From the NCBI GenBank assembly GCA_017463255.1, contig JAFTPP010000032.1, positions 496,001-560,000 on the forward strand: DNA of 64,000 nt, in the 5' to 3' direction. This stretch comes from Lachnospiraceae bacterium. Its GTDB lineage: Bacteria; Bacillota; Clostridia; Lachnospirales; Lachnospiraceae. Positions 53,234-62,042 of this stretch are shown here, piece by piece. Position numbers and translations under genes: made by a program. The first letter of the stretch is position 1, and every line of letters starts with the position of its first letter. Below the pieces are notes generated by a model. It saw nothing but the letters and a program-made list of their open reading frames with translations. It did not search any database and was not told where the DNA came from.

Positions 53234-54052
53234 CTATTTATTTTCCAAATCTGCTAATAGTTCCATTGCACTTCTTTTTAAGACAGGATGTACATAGAAA
53301 TGCGTTAAGTCATTAAGCGGCTTTAACACAAAATCTCTGTTATGCATATCCACATGAGGAATGGTAAGCTCATCTGTTTCTAACACCAGATCATCATAAA
53401 AAATAATATCCAAATCCAGCGTTCTTGGTCCCCAATGAATGGTTCTCTCTCTGTTTGCTTCTTTTTCCAGTTCATGCAAAAGTTCTAATAATTCCTGCGG
53501 CGTTAATAAAGTCTTTATCCTGACCATACCATTAAGGAAGTCGTCCTGAACTACACCTCCATAGGGTTTTGTCACATAACGTTTAGAATCTTTGATTTCT
53601 TTTATTTCATCATGGTTTGAAAGTTTTACAAGGGCTTCATCAATATATTTTTCTTTATCCCCCATATTGGAGCCATAAGCAATATAAGCTGTATGCCATT
53701 TACGTGTAACTGTAACAGAAACATTTTCAAAAGGAACGCTAATGGGCGCTTCCGGTTTAAAAACGGTTAATTCAACTTCTCTCACATGAGGGGATTTTTT
53801 TAATATTCCGCTTGCACATTTTTCAGCCACCGTTTCTATTAAATCATAGCTCTTTTTAGTAAAGAGCTCCTCAATCAGTTCACTAACTTCCCCATAATGT
53901 GTGGACTTTGTAAGGTCATCTGTTTTACCTGCTTCTTGCAAGTCTCCAAACAGGCGGGCTGAGACTAAAAATAGTTGTCCTTCCTTCTTTTCTTCTTCAA
54001 ACACGCCATGGTATGCATATATTCTTAATCCGTCAATAAAAATAGAATCCAT
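53234..54052 (-). CDS. folBK: Fused dihydroneopterin aldolase-HPPK
   Basis: 272 aa with two folate enzymes. Residues 1-115 are FolB (IFIDGLRIYAYHGVFEEEKKEGQ, SYDLIETVAE). Residues 118-272 are FolK (AYIAYGSNMGDKEKYIDEA, then RTIHWGPRTLDLDIIFYDDLVLETDELTIPH with the pyrophosphokinase metal and pterin residues). It carries out two consecutive steps from dihydroneopterin to the pyrophosphorylated pterin. The ATG directly abuts the folP stop. FolB-FolK fusion is known in Firmicutes. Last gene of the folate operon, ending at a bidirectional terminator. Confidence 0.95.
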   Translation of the reverse strand: MDSIFIDGLRIYAYHGVFEEEKKEGQLFLVSARLFGDLQEAGKTDDLTKSTHYGEVSELIEELFTKKSYDLIETVAEKCASGILKKSPHVREVELTVFKPEAPISVPFENVSVTVTRKWHTAYIAYGSNMGDKEKYIDEALVKLSNHDEIKEIKDSKRYVTKPYGGVVQDDFLNGMVRIKTLLTPQELLELLHELEKEANRERTIHWGPRTLDLDIIFYDDLVLETDELTIPHVDMHNRDFVLKPLNDLTHFYVHPVLKRSAMELLADLENK

Positions 54053-54871
54053 TTATAATTGCCTGCTTTCTTTAATTGCTTCTGCCATTTTAATGGCTCT
54101 GACATTTTCTTTGATATCATGTACCCTTACAAAAGAACATCCCTGAAGCACAGCCAATACAGTGGTTACCAATGTTCCTTCCAAGCGTTCCTCCACCGGA
54201 AGGTTTAAGGTAAGCCCTATTACCGATTTACGTGATGCTCCTAACAAAACCGGGTATCCTAAATGAGTAAATAACTTAAGTTCACTTAAAATAATCTTAT
54301 TCTGTTCATAAGTCTTAGCAAATCCAACTCCCGGGTCCAGTACAATTTTCTCATCCAGAATTCCTGCCTCACCGGCAATTTTTACAGATAAAGACAAGTC
54401 CTGAATCACATCATCCAAAAAAGAAATATACTCTCCCTGTTTTCTGTTATGCATAAGACAACAACTCACGCCGGTATCTGCAATCAGCTTTGCCATTTCA
54501 CCGTTATCATACTTAAGTCCCCAGATATCATTAATCATATCTGCTCCGGCTCTGATTCCTTCCTTGGCAACTGCATGCTTATAGGTGTCAAGAGAAATGG
54601 GAATGTTAAATCTTCTTTTAACTTCCGCGATAACCGGTACAACACGCGCTATCTCTTCTTCATCAGAAATTGGAACATATCCCGGTCTTGTAGATTCTCC
54701 GCCTACGTCAATAATGTGGACACCTTCCTCTATCATTTTCTCAACGCGAAACAGTATATCATCCATATCCCGTAACTTACCGCCATCAGAAAAAGAATCG
54801 GGAGTCACATTTAAAATACCCATAACATAAGTATGTTCTTTTGTCGCAAATTCCTGATTTCCTATTCTCAT
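54053..54871 (-). CDS. folP: Dihydropteroate synthase
   Basis: 272 aa TIM-barrel enzyme. The two signatures are MGILNVTPDSFSDGG near residue 17 and DVGGESTRPGY near residue 56; ISLDTYKHAVAKEGIRAGADMINDIWG and the C-terminal GCSFVRVHDIKENVRAI complete the pterin/pABA sites. It joins pABA to the pterin, the sulfonamide target. The gene follows the HD-domain gene by 15 nt and abuts folBK. Confidence 0.96.
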   Translation of the reverse strand: MRIGNQEFATKEHTYVMGILNVTPDSFSDGGKLRDMDDILFRVEKMIEEGVHIIDVGGESTRPGYVPISDEEEIARVVPVIAEVKRRFNIPISLDTYKHAVAKEGIRAGADMINDIWGLKYDNGEMAKLIADTGVSCCLMHNRKQGEYISFLDDVIQDLSLSVKIAGEAGILDEKIVLDPGVGFAKTYEQNKIILSELKLFTHLGYPVLLGASRKSVIGLTLNLPVEERLEGTLVTTVLAVLQGCSFVRVHDIKENVRAIKMAEAIKESRQL

Positions 54872-54886
54872 CCAAACACTCCGAAT

Positions 54887-55363
54887 TTATATTTTAATTT
54901 CCAGATTCTTTTTTTCATCGGGCCAATAGCATTCATTTCTAACCTTGCAGCAAAAGCAATCCCTGCTTAACTTATCAGCGCGGTATAATAAGCTTCCTAA
55001 CGAAGTTTCCCTTACTTCCTTCCTGTGATTGGCAATCGCCCCTACAATCTGTTGGATTTGTTCTTCTGCAAATCCCGCATCTTTTAAAATAGCAGGTGCT
55101 ATTTTACCACCCGCCACTTCATGTTCTATCTTCTCACTATATTGTAACGCCCGTCCGATATCATGAAGCAATGCAGTTGCATAAATCAGTTCCTCACTAA
55201 TATGAAGTTGCTCTTTTTCATTCAATATCCACATAATCCTTGCCACATCCAATATATGGCTCATATCATGTTTACAAAAAACTCTGTCAGCTTCATACCC
55301 GGTAATGGAATTAAAATGCTTCTGATACTCCGGATGATTCCAAATACGATTGATCCGCTCCAT
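54887..55363 (-). CDS. HD-domain phosphohydrolase with C-terminal cysteine cluster
   Basis: 158 aa from ATG 55363. The HD fold is clear: FCKHDMSHILDVARI supplies the first histidine and TALLHDIGRALQY the His-Asp pair, with AIANHRKE as a later metal ligand. The C-terminus contains RDCFCCKVRNECYW, a tight four-cysteine group that could bind zinc or an iron-sulfur cluster. The longer upstream frame would overlap folE and lacks a better RBS. It lies between folE and folP, so it may act on a pterin phosphate such as dihydroneopterin triphosphate (inference from position only). Confidence 0.85.
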   Translation of the reverse strand: MERINRIWNHPEYQKHFNSITGYEADRVFCKHDMSHILDVARIMWILNEKEQLHISEELIYATALLHDIGRALQYSEKIEHEVAGGKIAPAILKDAGFAEEQIQQIVGAIANHRKEVRETSLGSLLYRADKLSRDCFCCKVRNECYWPDEKKNLEIKI

Positions 55364-55370
55364 GATAATC

Positions 55371-55931
55371 CTATCTCCTGTTAAGCATAGTGTAAAACTC
55401 ATTTACCTTACGCTCATCTGATTCAAACAACCCCCGCTTGATTACGGTCACTGTCTGGCTCCCCGGCTTTTTAACACCACGCATAGTCATGCACATATGC
55501 TCAGCTTCCAATACTACCATAACTCCCTTAGGTTTTAATTCCGTCATAATGGCATCTGCAATCTGCGCTGTCATTCTTTCCTGAATCTGTAACCTTTTGG
55601 CAAACACTTCAACAGTGCGGGCAAGTTTACTGATTCCAACAACTTTTCCGTCCGGAATATATGCTACGTGAGCCTTTCCGTAGAATGGCATCATATGATG
55701 CTCACACATGGAATAAAAAGTAATATCTCTTTCAAGAACTATTTCATTATTCTCAACGTGAAAAGTTTTTTCCAAATGTTCTCCTGCTGACTCATCCATT
55801 CCGGAAAAAATTTCAGAATACATACGTGCAATTCTGTCAGGAGTATCTAAAAGCCCTTCTCTTGTCGGGTCTTCCCCCATTCCCTCTAATAACAGTTTTA
55901 CTGCTTCTCTTATTTTATTTTGATCTACCAT
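55371..55931 (-). CDS. folE: GTP cyclohydrolase I
   Basis: 186 aa. Signature motifs are [20 protein letters not shown] (zinc-binding Cys and His) and [21 protein letters not shown], with [11 protein letters not shown] near the C-terminus. It opens GTP to dihydroneopterin triphosphate, the first committed step of folate synthesis. Start at ATG 55931 follows AGGAG with 8-nt spacing. Its start overlaps the end of folC by 17 nt, so the genes are translationally coupled. Confidence 0.97.
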   Translation of the reverse strand: MVDQNKIREAVKLLLEGMGEDPTREGLLDTPDRIARMYSEIFSGMDESAGEHLEKTFHVENNEIVLERDITFYSMCEHHMMPFYGKAHVAYIPDGKVVGISKLARTVEVFAKRLQIQERMTAQIADAIMTELKPKGVMVVLEAEHMCMTMRGVKKPGSQTVTVIKRGLFESDERKVNEFYTMLNRR

Positions 55932-57234
55932 GAGAATCACTCCTGTTCATTTTTCTATTCAGTACAGCTTCTTTTAATCTGTTAAGATATGACAAAGAAC
56001 CAAAGGCAATAATAACATCCTGCTTTTCGGCAAATAAATATGCCATCTCCACAGCCTCTTCAATACTGTCCGCTGCCGTTACATGGGAATGATACTTATA
56101 CACCTCTTTTGCAAGATCATAAGCATGCATTCCTCTTACAGGATCAGGTGTTGATACAGTAATAATCTCCTCTGCATATTCACAGGTATTACGGATAATT
56201 GACTCAACCTCTTTATCCTTTAACACCCCTATTATATATATGATACGCTTATTTGTAAAACATTCTCTTATTGTTTCTGCCAATTCTTTTGCAGCGCCTT
56301 CATTATGAGCACCATCCATAATGAATAATGGCTTGTTTTCTATCACAGAACAACGCCCTTCAAGGTATGCTTCTTTGATTCCCTGATACACCTTTTCATC
56401 GGGTATTACCACTCCCAATTCCCGTAATGCCATAATGGTTTCTAATACCAACGCTGTATTTTTTATCTGATAGGTACCATTTAATTGTATTTCTATCTCT
56501 TTCCAATTCTTGTACGCAAATCTTTGATTATTTAATTTTGATTTAACTTTTCCAATCTTTTCTTCGTCAACATAAGAAAATTTGCATGCTAAGGACATGG
56601 CTTTATCCTTTAACACTTGAAAAACCTCAGGTTTCTGTACTCCCGCAATAACATAACATGTGTTTTTTATGATGCCTGACTTCTGTTTTGCAATCTCTTC
56701 TAAAGTATCTCCCAGAAAATTCATATGATCATAACTAATAGAAGTAAATACCGAAACAAGTTTATTCTCCATCACATTGGTGGCATCCAGTTCACCACCC
56801 ATTCCTGTTTCAATAATGACATAATCACATTTCTTTTCACAGAACAACAAAAATGCCAACGCTGTTTCCATTTCAAATATAGTGGGATGCAGTAAGCCTT
56901 CTTCTTCCATAGCATCGGAAGCTTCAATGATGCGCTCAAATAGCTCTAAGTAGACTTTCTGTGACACCATTTTTTGATTCACTTTATACTTTTCTCTTTC
57001 ATCAAAAACCGCCGGGGACGAATATTTACCGGTCTTATATCCTGCTGCATGAAGAATACTTTCCAGCATACAACAGGTAGAACCTTTTCCGTTGGTTCCT
57101 GCCACATGAATTGCTTTTAATTCATTCTGGGGATTTCCAAAACGGCTTAATAATTCTACCATGGTATCAAGTCCCGGTCTGCTACCCAGTTGTGCTATTT
57201 TTTCTCTGTATTCCTGTAATTGATTCTGATTCAT
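55915..57234 (-). CDS. folC: Folylpolyglutamate synthase/dihydrofolate synthase
   Basis: 439 aa, Mur-ligase fold. The P-loop is [15 protein letters not shown] (about 42 on); [35 protein letters not shown] and [19 protein letters not shown] are the conserved FolC stretches. It adds glutamate to folates and may make dihydrofolate. ATG 57234 is chosen because GGAG lies 9 nt upstream. First gene of folC-folE-HD-folP-folBK, divergent from the CmpB-like gene; no clear promoter was found in the 61-nt gap. Confidence 0.95.
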   Translation of the reverse strand: MNQNQLQEYREKIAQLGSRPGLDTMVELLSRFGNPQNELKAIHVAGTNGKGSTCCMLESILHAAGYKTGKYSSPAVFDEREKYKVNQKMVSQKVYLELFERIIEASDAMEEEGLLHPTIFEMETALAFLLFCEKKCDYVIIETGMGGELDATNVMENKLVSVFTSISYDHMNFLGDTLEEIAKQKSGIIKNTCYVIAGVQKPEVFQVLKDKAMSLACKFSYVDEEKIGKVKSKLNNQRFAYKNWKEIEIQLNGTYQIKNTALVLETIMALRELGVVIPDEKVYQGIKEAYLEGRCSVIENKPLFIMDGAHNEGAAKELAETIRECFTNKRIIYIIGVLKDKEVESIIRNTCEYAEEIITVSTPDPVRGMHAYDLAKEVYKYHSHVTAADSIEEAVEMAYLFAEKQDVIIAFGSLSYLNRLKEAVLNRKMNRSDSHGRSK

Positions 57235-57295
57235 TTTTCTTACTCCGAATAACAATTCTCTCCAAAGGTAATACTTAAATACACAGGAGGTTGTT

Positions 57296-57697
57296 ATGGT
57301 GTTTATTCATGATTTTTTCTATTGTGGTTTTGTAGGCCTTTTAATGGAAGTGTTATTTACGGGATTCCATTCCGCACGAAGACGGATTTCTACACTGGAA
57401 GCAAAGACTTCCCTAACCATGTTTCCCATATATGGCATGGCAGCTTTGGTGCGCCCTGTCTCCAAAGTGTTACAAAAATTTCCTGCCCTTATACGCGGTC
57501 TTTTTTATATGTCCATGATTTTTTCGGCTGAATTTGTAAGCGGGACACTGTTAAAAAAAACGAAACGCTGCCCCTGGGATTACAGTCACTCCAAATATCA
57601 TGTCGGCTCCGTCATACGGATTGATTATGCCCTTTATTGGTTCTTAGCAGGGCTTTTCTATGAAGCAATACTAAAAAAGAAACACGCAAAGAATTAA
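57296..57697 (+). CDS. CmpB-family putative ABC-transporter-type membrane protein
   Basis: 133 aa. Hydrophobic segments lie at about 5-22, 42-60, 68-84 and 108-124. PF06541-like features are GFVGLLMEVLFTGFHSARRR near the N-terminus, MFPIYGMAAL, and CPWDYSHSKYHVGSVIRIDYALYWFLAGL near the C-terminus. The family is annotated as a putative ABC transporter permease, but no ATPase partner is present and the role is unproven. AGGAGG lies 5-6 nt before the ATG. It is monocistronic and convergent with the PH-domain gene. Confidence 0.82.
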   Translation: MVFIHDFFYCGFVGLLMEVLFTGFHSARRRISTLEAKTSLTMFPIYGMAALVRPVSKVLQKFPALIRGLFYMSMIFSAEFVSGTLLKKTKRCPWDYSHSKYHVGSVIRIDYALYWFLAGLFYEAILKKKHAKN

Positions 57698-57721
57698 AAG
57701 GCCGACTACCGTCAGCCTTTT
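57696..57721. terminator. Bidirectional terminator
   Basis: AAAAGGC-c-GAC-tacc-GTC-a-GCCTTTT, ten pairs with one mismatch and a 4-nt loop, overlapping the stop codon of the CmpB-like gene; U-runs on both strands. Confidence 0.85.
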
Positions 57722-57726
57722 ATTAC

Positions 57727-58107
57727 CTAATCGATATCTGCAGGGTCTACTCCATCCAAATCCGCTGCACCGATATTTAATGTATTTAATGTACGTCTCT
57801 TCATTCTGGCTGCCTCACTTGCCTCAAGAATGAAATCCTTGACTGCCAATGAATTCTTAATATGTTTCAGTTCCAAAGTAGGATGTGTTGTATCACCGGT
57901 AAAACACACTACTGTTCCAAGCTTAAATAATCTTTCAAACAAAGAACGTTCTAAACGGACATCCTGAACTTTATACATATAACAATCATTCTGGACTTTA
58001 TTCAAAAATCCTGCATCAATTGTCAATAAACTCTCTTTTACGGTATATTTAGTAAAAGTAAAAGGTAAACCAAAGAACACCCAGCGTTTTCTCTCAACAA
58101 ACTCCAT
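57727..58107 (-). CDS. PH-domain (bacterial) protein
   Basis: 126 aa, no signal peptide or membrane helix. The central region (about 8-100) has the bacterial PH-like pattern: RWVFFGLPFTFTKYTVKESLLTIDAGFLNKV, then YMYKVQDVRLERSLFERLFKLGTV and HPTLELKHIKN. The C-terminal tail is charged. ATG 58107 is chosen because GGAGG lies 6 nt upstream. Such proteins bind lipids or partner proteins, and the ligand here is unknown. It stands alone, with pyrB divergent on the other side. Confidence 0.8.
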   Translation of the reverse strand: MEFVERKRWVFFGLPFTFTKYTVKESLLTIDAGFLNKVQNDCYMYKVQDVRLERSLFERLFKLGTVVCFTGDTTHPTLELKHIKNSLAVKDFILEASEAARMKRRTLNTLNIGAADLDGVDPADID

Positions 58108-58203
58108 CTTTTTCCTCCATCCGGCAGAATTCATTCCGCCAACACAAATTTTTATAACCTATTATAGTATATATGAATTCACTAAAAAAGGCAACATTTT
58201 CAG

Positions 58204-58232
58204 TTGAAAGCAATGGGCTCATGTGCTACAAT
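58204..58232 (+). promoter_or_regulatory. SigA promoter of pyrBI
   Basis: TTGAAA (5/6), exactly 17 nt, then TACAAT (5/6), with TGC just before it (extended -10). The predicted start is at about 58239-58241, only a few bases before the hairpin at 58244. Confidence 0.8.
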
Positions 58233-58243
58233 TCATTTAAGTG

Positions 58244-58270
58244 GCGAAGAGAAATACCTCTTCGCTTTTT
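58244..58270 (+). terminator. Terminator-like hairpin at the 5' end of pyrBI mRNA (candidate attenuator)
   Basis: Perfect 8-bp stem GCGAAGAG / CTCTTCGC with a 6-nt loop, followed by TTTTT. It starts only about 4 nt from the predicted transcription start and 28 nt remain before the pyrB ATG. The leader is far too short for a classic PyrR antiterminator structure. Confidence 0.65.
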
Positions 58271-58297
58271 AACGAATACAGAAAGGAAGAATCGATT

Positions 58298-59215
58298 ATG
58301 AGACACTTAATGAGTCCTCTTGATTTCTCGGTTGAAGAGTTAGATGCCCTTTTTGATTTGGCTAACGATATCGAGTTTCACCCTAAAAAATATGCTAACG
58401 CATGTGCTGACAAAATACTTGCAACCTGTTTTTATGAGCCAAGTACAAGAACACGTTTAAGCTTCGAATCAGCCATGTTAAGACTTGGAGGTAAAGTTCT
58501 TGGTTTTTCCGATGCCGGTTCTTCTTCCGCTTCTAAAGGTGAAAGCGTTTCCGATACAATCCGCGTTATTTCAAGCTACGCAGATATCTGTGCCATGAGA
58601 CATCCCAAGGAAGGTGCTCCCATGGTTGCCGCTGCAAAATCGTTGATTCCTGTAATCAATGCAGGTGATGGCGGACATCAGCATCCTACCCAGACATTAA
58701 CAGACTTACTTACTATCCGCTCATTAAAGGGACGAATGAACAATTTTACCATTGGTCTTTGCGGTGATTTAAAATTCGGACGAACAGTTCATTCCCTCAT
58801 TGATGCACTGGTTCGATATGAAAATATTAATTTTATTTTCATATCTCCGCCGGAGCTTAGAATTCCTGACTATATTATTGATGAATTAAAAGCAAAGGAT
58901 ATTCCTTTTAAAGAAGTAATCAGCTTAGATGAAGTAATGCCAGAATTAGACCTTTTATATATGACAAGAGTCCAGAGAGAACGATTCTTCAACGAAGAAG
59001 ATTATGTTCGTTTAAAAGATTTTTATATCTTAAAGAAAGCGCAAATGGACCATGCCAAACCTGATTGTCTTATCCTTCATCCTCTTCCACGAGTAAACGA
59101 AATTTCTGTTGAAGTGGATGACGACCCCCGTGCTGTTTATTTTAAGCAGGGACAATACGGTGTCTATGTACGAATGGCTTTAATATTAACTCTGCTTAAT
59201 ATCAAAGTGGATTAA
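58298..59215 (+). CDS. pyrB: Aspartate carbamoyltransferase catalytic subunit
   Basis: 305 aa from ATG 58298. The carbamoyl-phosphate motif [16 protein letters not shown] lies near residue 44; [28 protein letters not shown] and [13 protein letters not shown] complete the active site. It joins carbamoyl phosphate and aspartate in pyrimidine synthesis. AAAGGAAG lies 8 nt before the ATG; an upstream in-frame GTG falls in the leader hairpin and has no RBS. It is followed after 12 nt by pyrI, so an E. coli-like heterododecamer with allosteric control is likely. Confidence 0.97.
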   Translation: MRHLMSPLDFSVEELDALFDLANDIEFHPKKYANACADKILATCFYEPSTRTRLSFESAMLRLGGKVLGFSDAGSSSASKGESVSDTIRVISSYADICAMRHPKEGAPMVAAAKSLIPVINAGDGGHQHPTQTLTDLLTIRSLKGRMNNFTIGLCGDLKFGRTVHSLIDALVRYENINFIFISPPELRIPDYIIDELKAKDIPFKEVISLDEVMPELDLLYMTRVQRERFFNEEDYVRLKDFYILKKAQMDHAKPDCLILHPLPRVNEISVEVDDDPRAVYFKQGQYGVYVRMALILTLLNIKVD

Positions 59216-59227
59216 GGGAGGTATATC

Positions 59228-59659
59228 ATGTTGAAAATCGGTAAAATTGAACAGGGCTTTGTGTTAGACCATATTCAGGCAGGAATGAGTTTAAAATTAT
59301 ACCATCAGTTACAGTTAGATAAAACCGACTGTACTGTTGCCATGATTATGAATGCCAAAAGCAATAAAATGGGAAAAAAAGACATTCTGAAGGTTGAATG
59401 TGATGTAAATCAGTTAAACCTTGATGTTCTCGCCGTAATTGATCACAACATTACTGTAAATGTGATTAAAGACGGAGAAATCGTAGCAAAAAAAGAATTA
59501 ATCCTTCCTAAGGAAATCCGCAACGTATTAAAATGCAAAAATCCACGTTGCATCACTTCCATTGAGCAGGAGCTTCCCCATATCTTTGTCTTAACAGATG
59601 AAGAAAAAGAAATATACCGTTGCAAATACTGTGAAGAAAAAAGTGATAAAAAGTTCTAG
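59228..59659 (+). CDS. pyrI: Aspartate carbamoyltransferase regulatory subunit
   Basis: 143 aa. The N-terminal allosteric domain contains IEQGFVLDHIQAGMSLKLYHQL and the nucleotide-site region. The C-terminal zinc domain has CKNPRC and CKYC, the four cysteines expected to bind zinc and contact PyrB. It senses CTP/ATP. It lies directly after pyrB with GGGAGG before the ATG and ends at a GC-rich bidirectional terminator. Confidence 0.97.
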   Translation: MLKIGKIEQGFVLDHIQAGMSLKLYHQLQLDKTDCTVAMIMNAKSNKMGKKDILKVECDVNQLNLDVLAVIDHNITVNVIKDGEIVAKKELILPKEIRNVLKCKNPRCITSIEQELPHIFVLTDEEKEIYRCKYCEEKSDKKF

Positions 59660-59667
59660 CATAAAAA

Positions 59668-59691
59668 TACCCGGCTCGTATGAGCCGGGTA
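59668..59691. terminator. Bidirectional terminator between pyrI and the sensor-cyclase gene
   Basis: Perfect 10-bp stem TACCCGGCTC / GAGCCGGGTA with a GTAT loop; A5 on its left gives the minus-strand U-run, and TTCATTTTT follows on plus. Confidence 0.9.
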
Positions 59692-59699
59692 CTTCATTT

Positions 59700-62018
59700 T
59701 TATAAGTTAGATTTCTTTTCTATATTGATTCTCTTATTCTTTTTATCATGATACAAACCTTCATCCGCTTCTTTTAGCACTTCATCAAAATTCATACCGC
59801 TTCTGCAGATAAATTCTTTGATTCCCAAAGACACTTCAACATAGTATGGTTTTTCGTTGGTATCGTTTAAAATCTCACTTAAAGCATGTATTTTGGATTT
59901 TATCTGATGCATTAATTCCGGTTCGTCCACCATGGCAAAGGCTGCAAACTCATCCCCACCGATACGGCCCACATAATCCTGTTCGCGGAAGCTTTGCTTT
60001 AGAATATTTGCAATACTTCTTAAAGCATAATCACCTTCTGCGTGACCATAGATATCATTAACACTCTTTAAATTGTCCATATCTATAAAGACTATGGCAG
60101 CTAACTGTCCTTCGTGTTCGGCTATTTCGTTTGAAATCATCTCAAACAGGCCTCTTCTATTATAAAGACCCGTCATTTCATCTTTAACGGAAAGCTGACT
60201 TAACAAATCATTCTTTCTGTTGACATCTTCCAGAGTACTTTCTAACTTCTTTTGCATTCTCATCTGCTTACGCATCAAATGCAGGAATTTCAAAGCGGTA
60301 CCAATCTGTAAACTGATTGTATAGGCAAAAGAGAAATTCTTAAGCTCCGTTTCAAAGGTAATAAAACCATATTGCTCCTCGTTAGCAAACAGGTTATAGG
60401 TAACAAAGGTACGACCCTTTTCCTCTGCTAACTTTAAATCAGCATTATCATTCTGTAATGCGCCCTTACGCTCCGATGCCCGGTATGAAACCACTTCACC
60501 ATCATTAAAATAGGCAGCAAGATAAAGGGAGTCTTCCCTTACATTTCTTCCTTTTCTATAAATATGTGGTTCATCAAAAAGATATAAATGCGCTTTTGGA
60601 AACTGTAGCACTTGAAGCTTAACCAAAATCTGACGTAAGGCCTCTGCCTCATCTGCCCAGTACATCATGGTATCGCGGGTTAAAAATGTTGCATACCATG
60701 ATTCTTTTTTATACTTATCCGATACTTCCCTTGCATCATTGGAAAGCAAATTGGTCAATAATCCAAAAAGAGAAATAAACGCATCAATTACCTTACTTCT
60801 GACTTCTTGATTTGCAACATTTTCTAACAGGCTCTGCATAAATTGATTTAAAGTTGTAAACAACTTATCATAAGCCACATAATAGGTGGTATGCTGCATC
60901 AAAAGTTCCCTTAAAGGTCTTATGATCTCATCATTACTCTGTTCTAAGCCTGTTCCTTCTAAAACAGCCATAACGTTATAGACAAAGTCCTCTACATAGT
61001 CCTTAATCTTAGAGTACATAACCTGATTATTGGGATACTTAACAATCTCAGCAAGAATCCTGTTCACATATGCCGTATTTACCTGTATATCAGGATGCTT
61101 ATCCATCCCAAGTGTATTTTTGTATTCTTCACAACCGCATGAATTTCTTTGAACCATTACGGAAGGAATTTCCATATTCTGTATGGTTTCACCATTTAAC
61201 ACCTTTATCGCCTGTTCAACGGCCTTTACTCCCAACTGATAAGGGCTGACTCTTACTGTTGTTAACGGTGGCATCAAAGACATGGCACCAATATAATCAT
61301 CAAAGCCCGTCACCGCAATATCTTTGCCGACCTTAAGTCCTCTTCGCTTAATCTCACGGTATCCCCCAACTGCCATCATGTCATTGGCGAAGGCGATAGC
61401 CTCAATATCAGGATTTGCATCAATCATCTTTCCGACTATTTCATCCACATATTCCGTAAATTCACCATACCCAATCATGCTGGAATCTACGTTCAAACCA
61501 TACTTTTTCATAATGGAATGATATACACCCAATCGTTCTTTTGCATCAAAATTATTGACGTTACCGCTGACAAAACCTATCTTTTTATATCCGTGGTCAA
61601 CGATTAAATGCTTCAGACATTCGTACAGGCCAGCTTTATTATTTATTGTAATAGACGGATATCCCTCAACACTGTCCTCTAAAATAATACAGGGAATCCC
61701 GTCAAATTTATGTAAAAACTCCTGTACCTGAACATCAGTCTGCAAATTCATATAATACCTGACGGTCCCAAGGGAAATAATCAGTATGTCAACATCCTGG
61801 GCACTGATATTATCAAAAATAGCCGTATTCTGATAATCATATTCCACTGTGGTCGCAATCATAGCATTATCATAGAATGACTTTGCAAACATTCCCGGAA
61901 AAAAGAATAAATGCGCGCCGGCCTGCTCGGCCGCATAGACCATACCACTTGCCACTTCATAAGCATGAGGTGCGTCTAAATTCCCCATAATCGCGCCAAT
62001 CTTTATTTTATTTTTCAT
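59700..62018 (-). CDS. Cytoplasmic LacI-like ligand-binding domain-diguanylate cyclase
   Basis: 772 aa, no signal peptide, membrane helix or DNA-binding HTH. Residues 1-about 300 are a periplasmic-binding-protein type I fold as in LacI regulators (GYKKIGFVSGNVNNFDAKERLGVY, IEAIAFANDMMAVGGYREIKRRG, DIAVTGFDDYIGAMSLMPPLTTV). A helical middle (about 320-600) leads to a GGDEF domain with KDEMTGLYNRRG, an intact GGDEF at 687-691 and the inhibitory RxxD site REQD at 678-681. It probably makes c-di-GMP in response to an intracellular small molecule. It follows the CobW genes by 24 nt, with AAGGTAGGG as RBS. Confidence 0.9.
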   Translation of the reverse strand: MKNKIKIGAIMGNLDAPHAYEVASGMVYAAEQAGAHLFFFPGMFAKSFYDNAMIATTVEYDYQNTAIFDNISAQDVDILIISLGTVRYYMNLQTDVQVQEFLHKFDGIPCIILEDSVEGYPSITINNKAGLYECLKHLIVDHGYKKIGFVSGNVNNFDAKERLGVYHSIMKKYGLNVDSSMIGYGEFTEYVDEIVGKMIDANPDIEAIAFANDMMAVGGYREIKRRGLKVGKDIAVTGFDDYIGAMSLMPPLTTVRVSPYQLGVKAVEQAIKVLNGETIQNMEIPSVMVQRNSCGCEEYKNTLGMDKHPDIQVNTAYVNRILAEIVKYPNNQVMYSKIKDYVEDFVYNVMAVLEGTGLEQSNDEIIRPLRELLMQHTTYYVAYDKLFTTLNQFMQSLLENVANQEVRSKVIDAFISLFGLLTNLLSNDAREVSDKYKKESWYATFLTRDTMMYWADEAEALRQILVKLQVLQFPKAHLYLFDEPHIYRKGRNVREDSLYLAAYFNDGEVVSYRASERKGALQNDNADLKLAEEKGRTFVTYNLFANEEQYGFITFETELKNFSFAYTISLQIGTALKFLHLMRKQMRMQKKLESTLEDVNRKNDLLSQLSVKDEMTGLYNRRGLFEMISNEIAEHEGQLAAIVFIDMDNLKSVNDIYGHAEGDYALRSIANILKQSFREQDYVGRIGGDEFAAFAMVDEPELMHQIKSKIHALSEILNDTNEKPYYVEVSLGIKEFICRSGMNFDEVLKEADEGLYHDKKNKRINIEKKSNL

Positions 62019-62042
62019 ACCCTACCTTCTCTCAAAAAAGCT

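Noticed and set aside
58244-58297. Start of pyrB at the GTG at 58241
   Set aside because: It would place the start in the leader hairpin without an RBS; AAAGGAAG fits the ATG at 58298 and the protein then starts as PyrB usually does.
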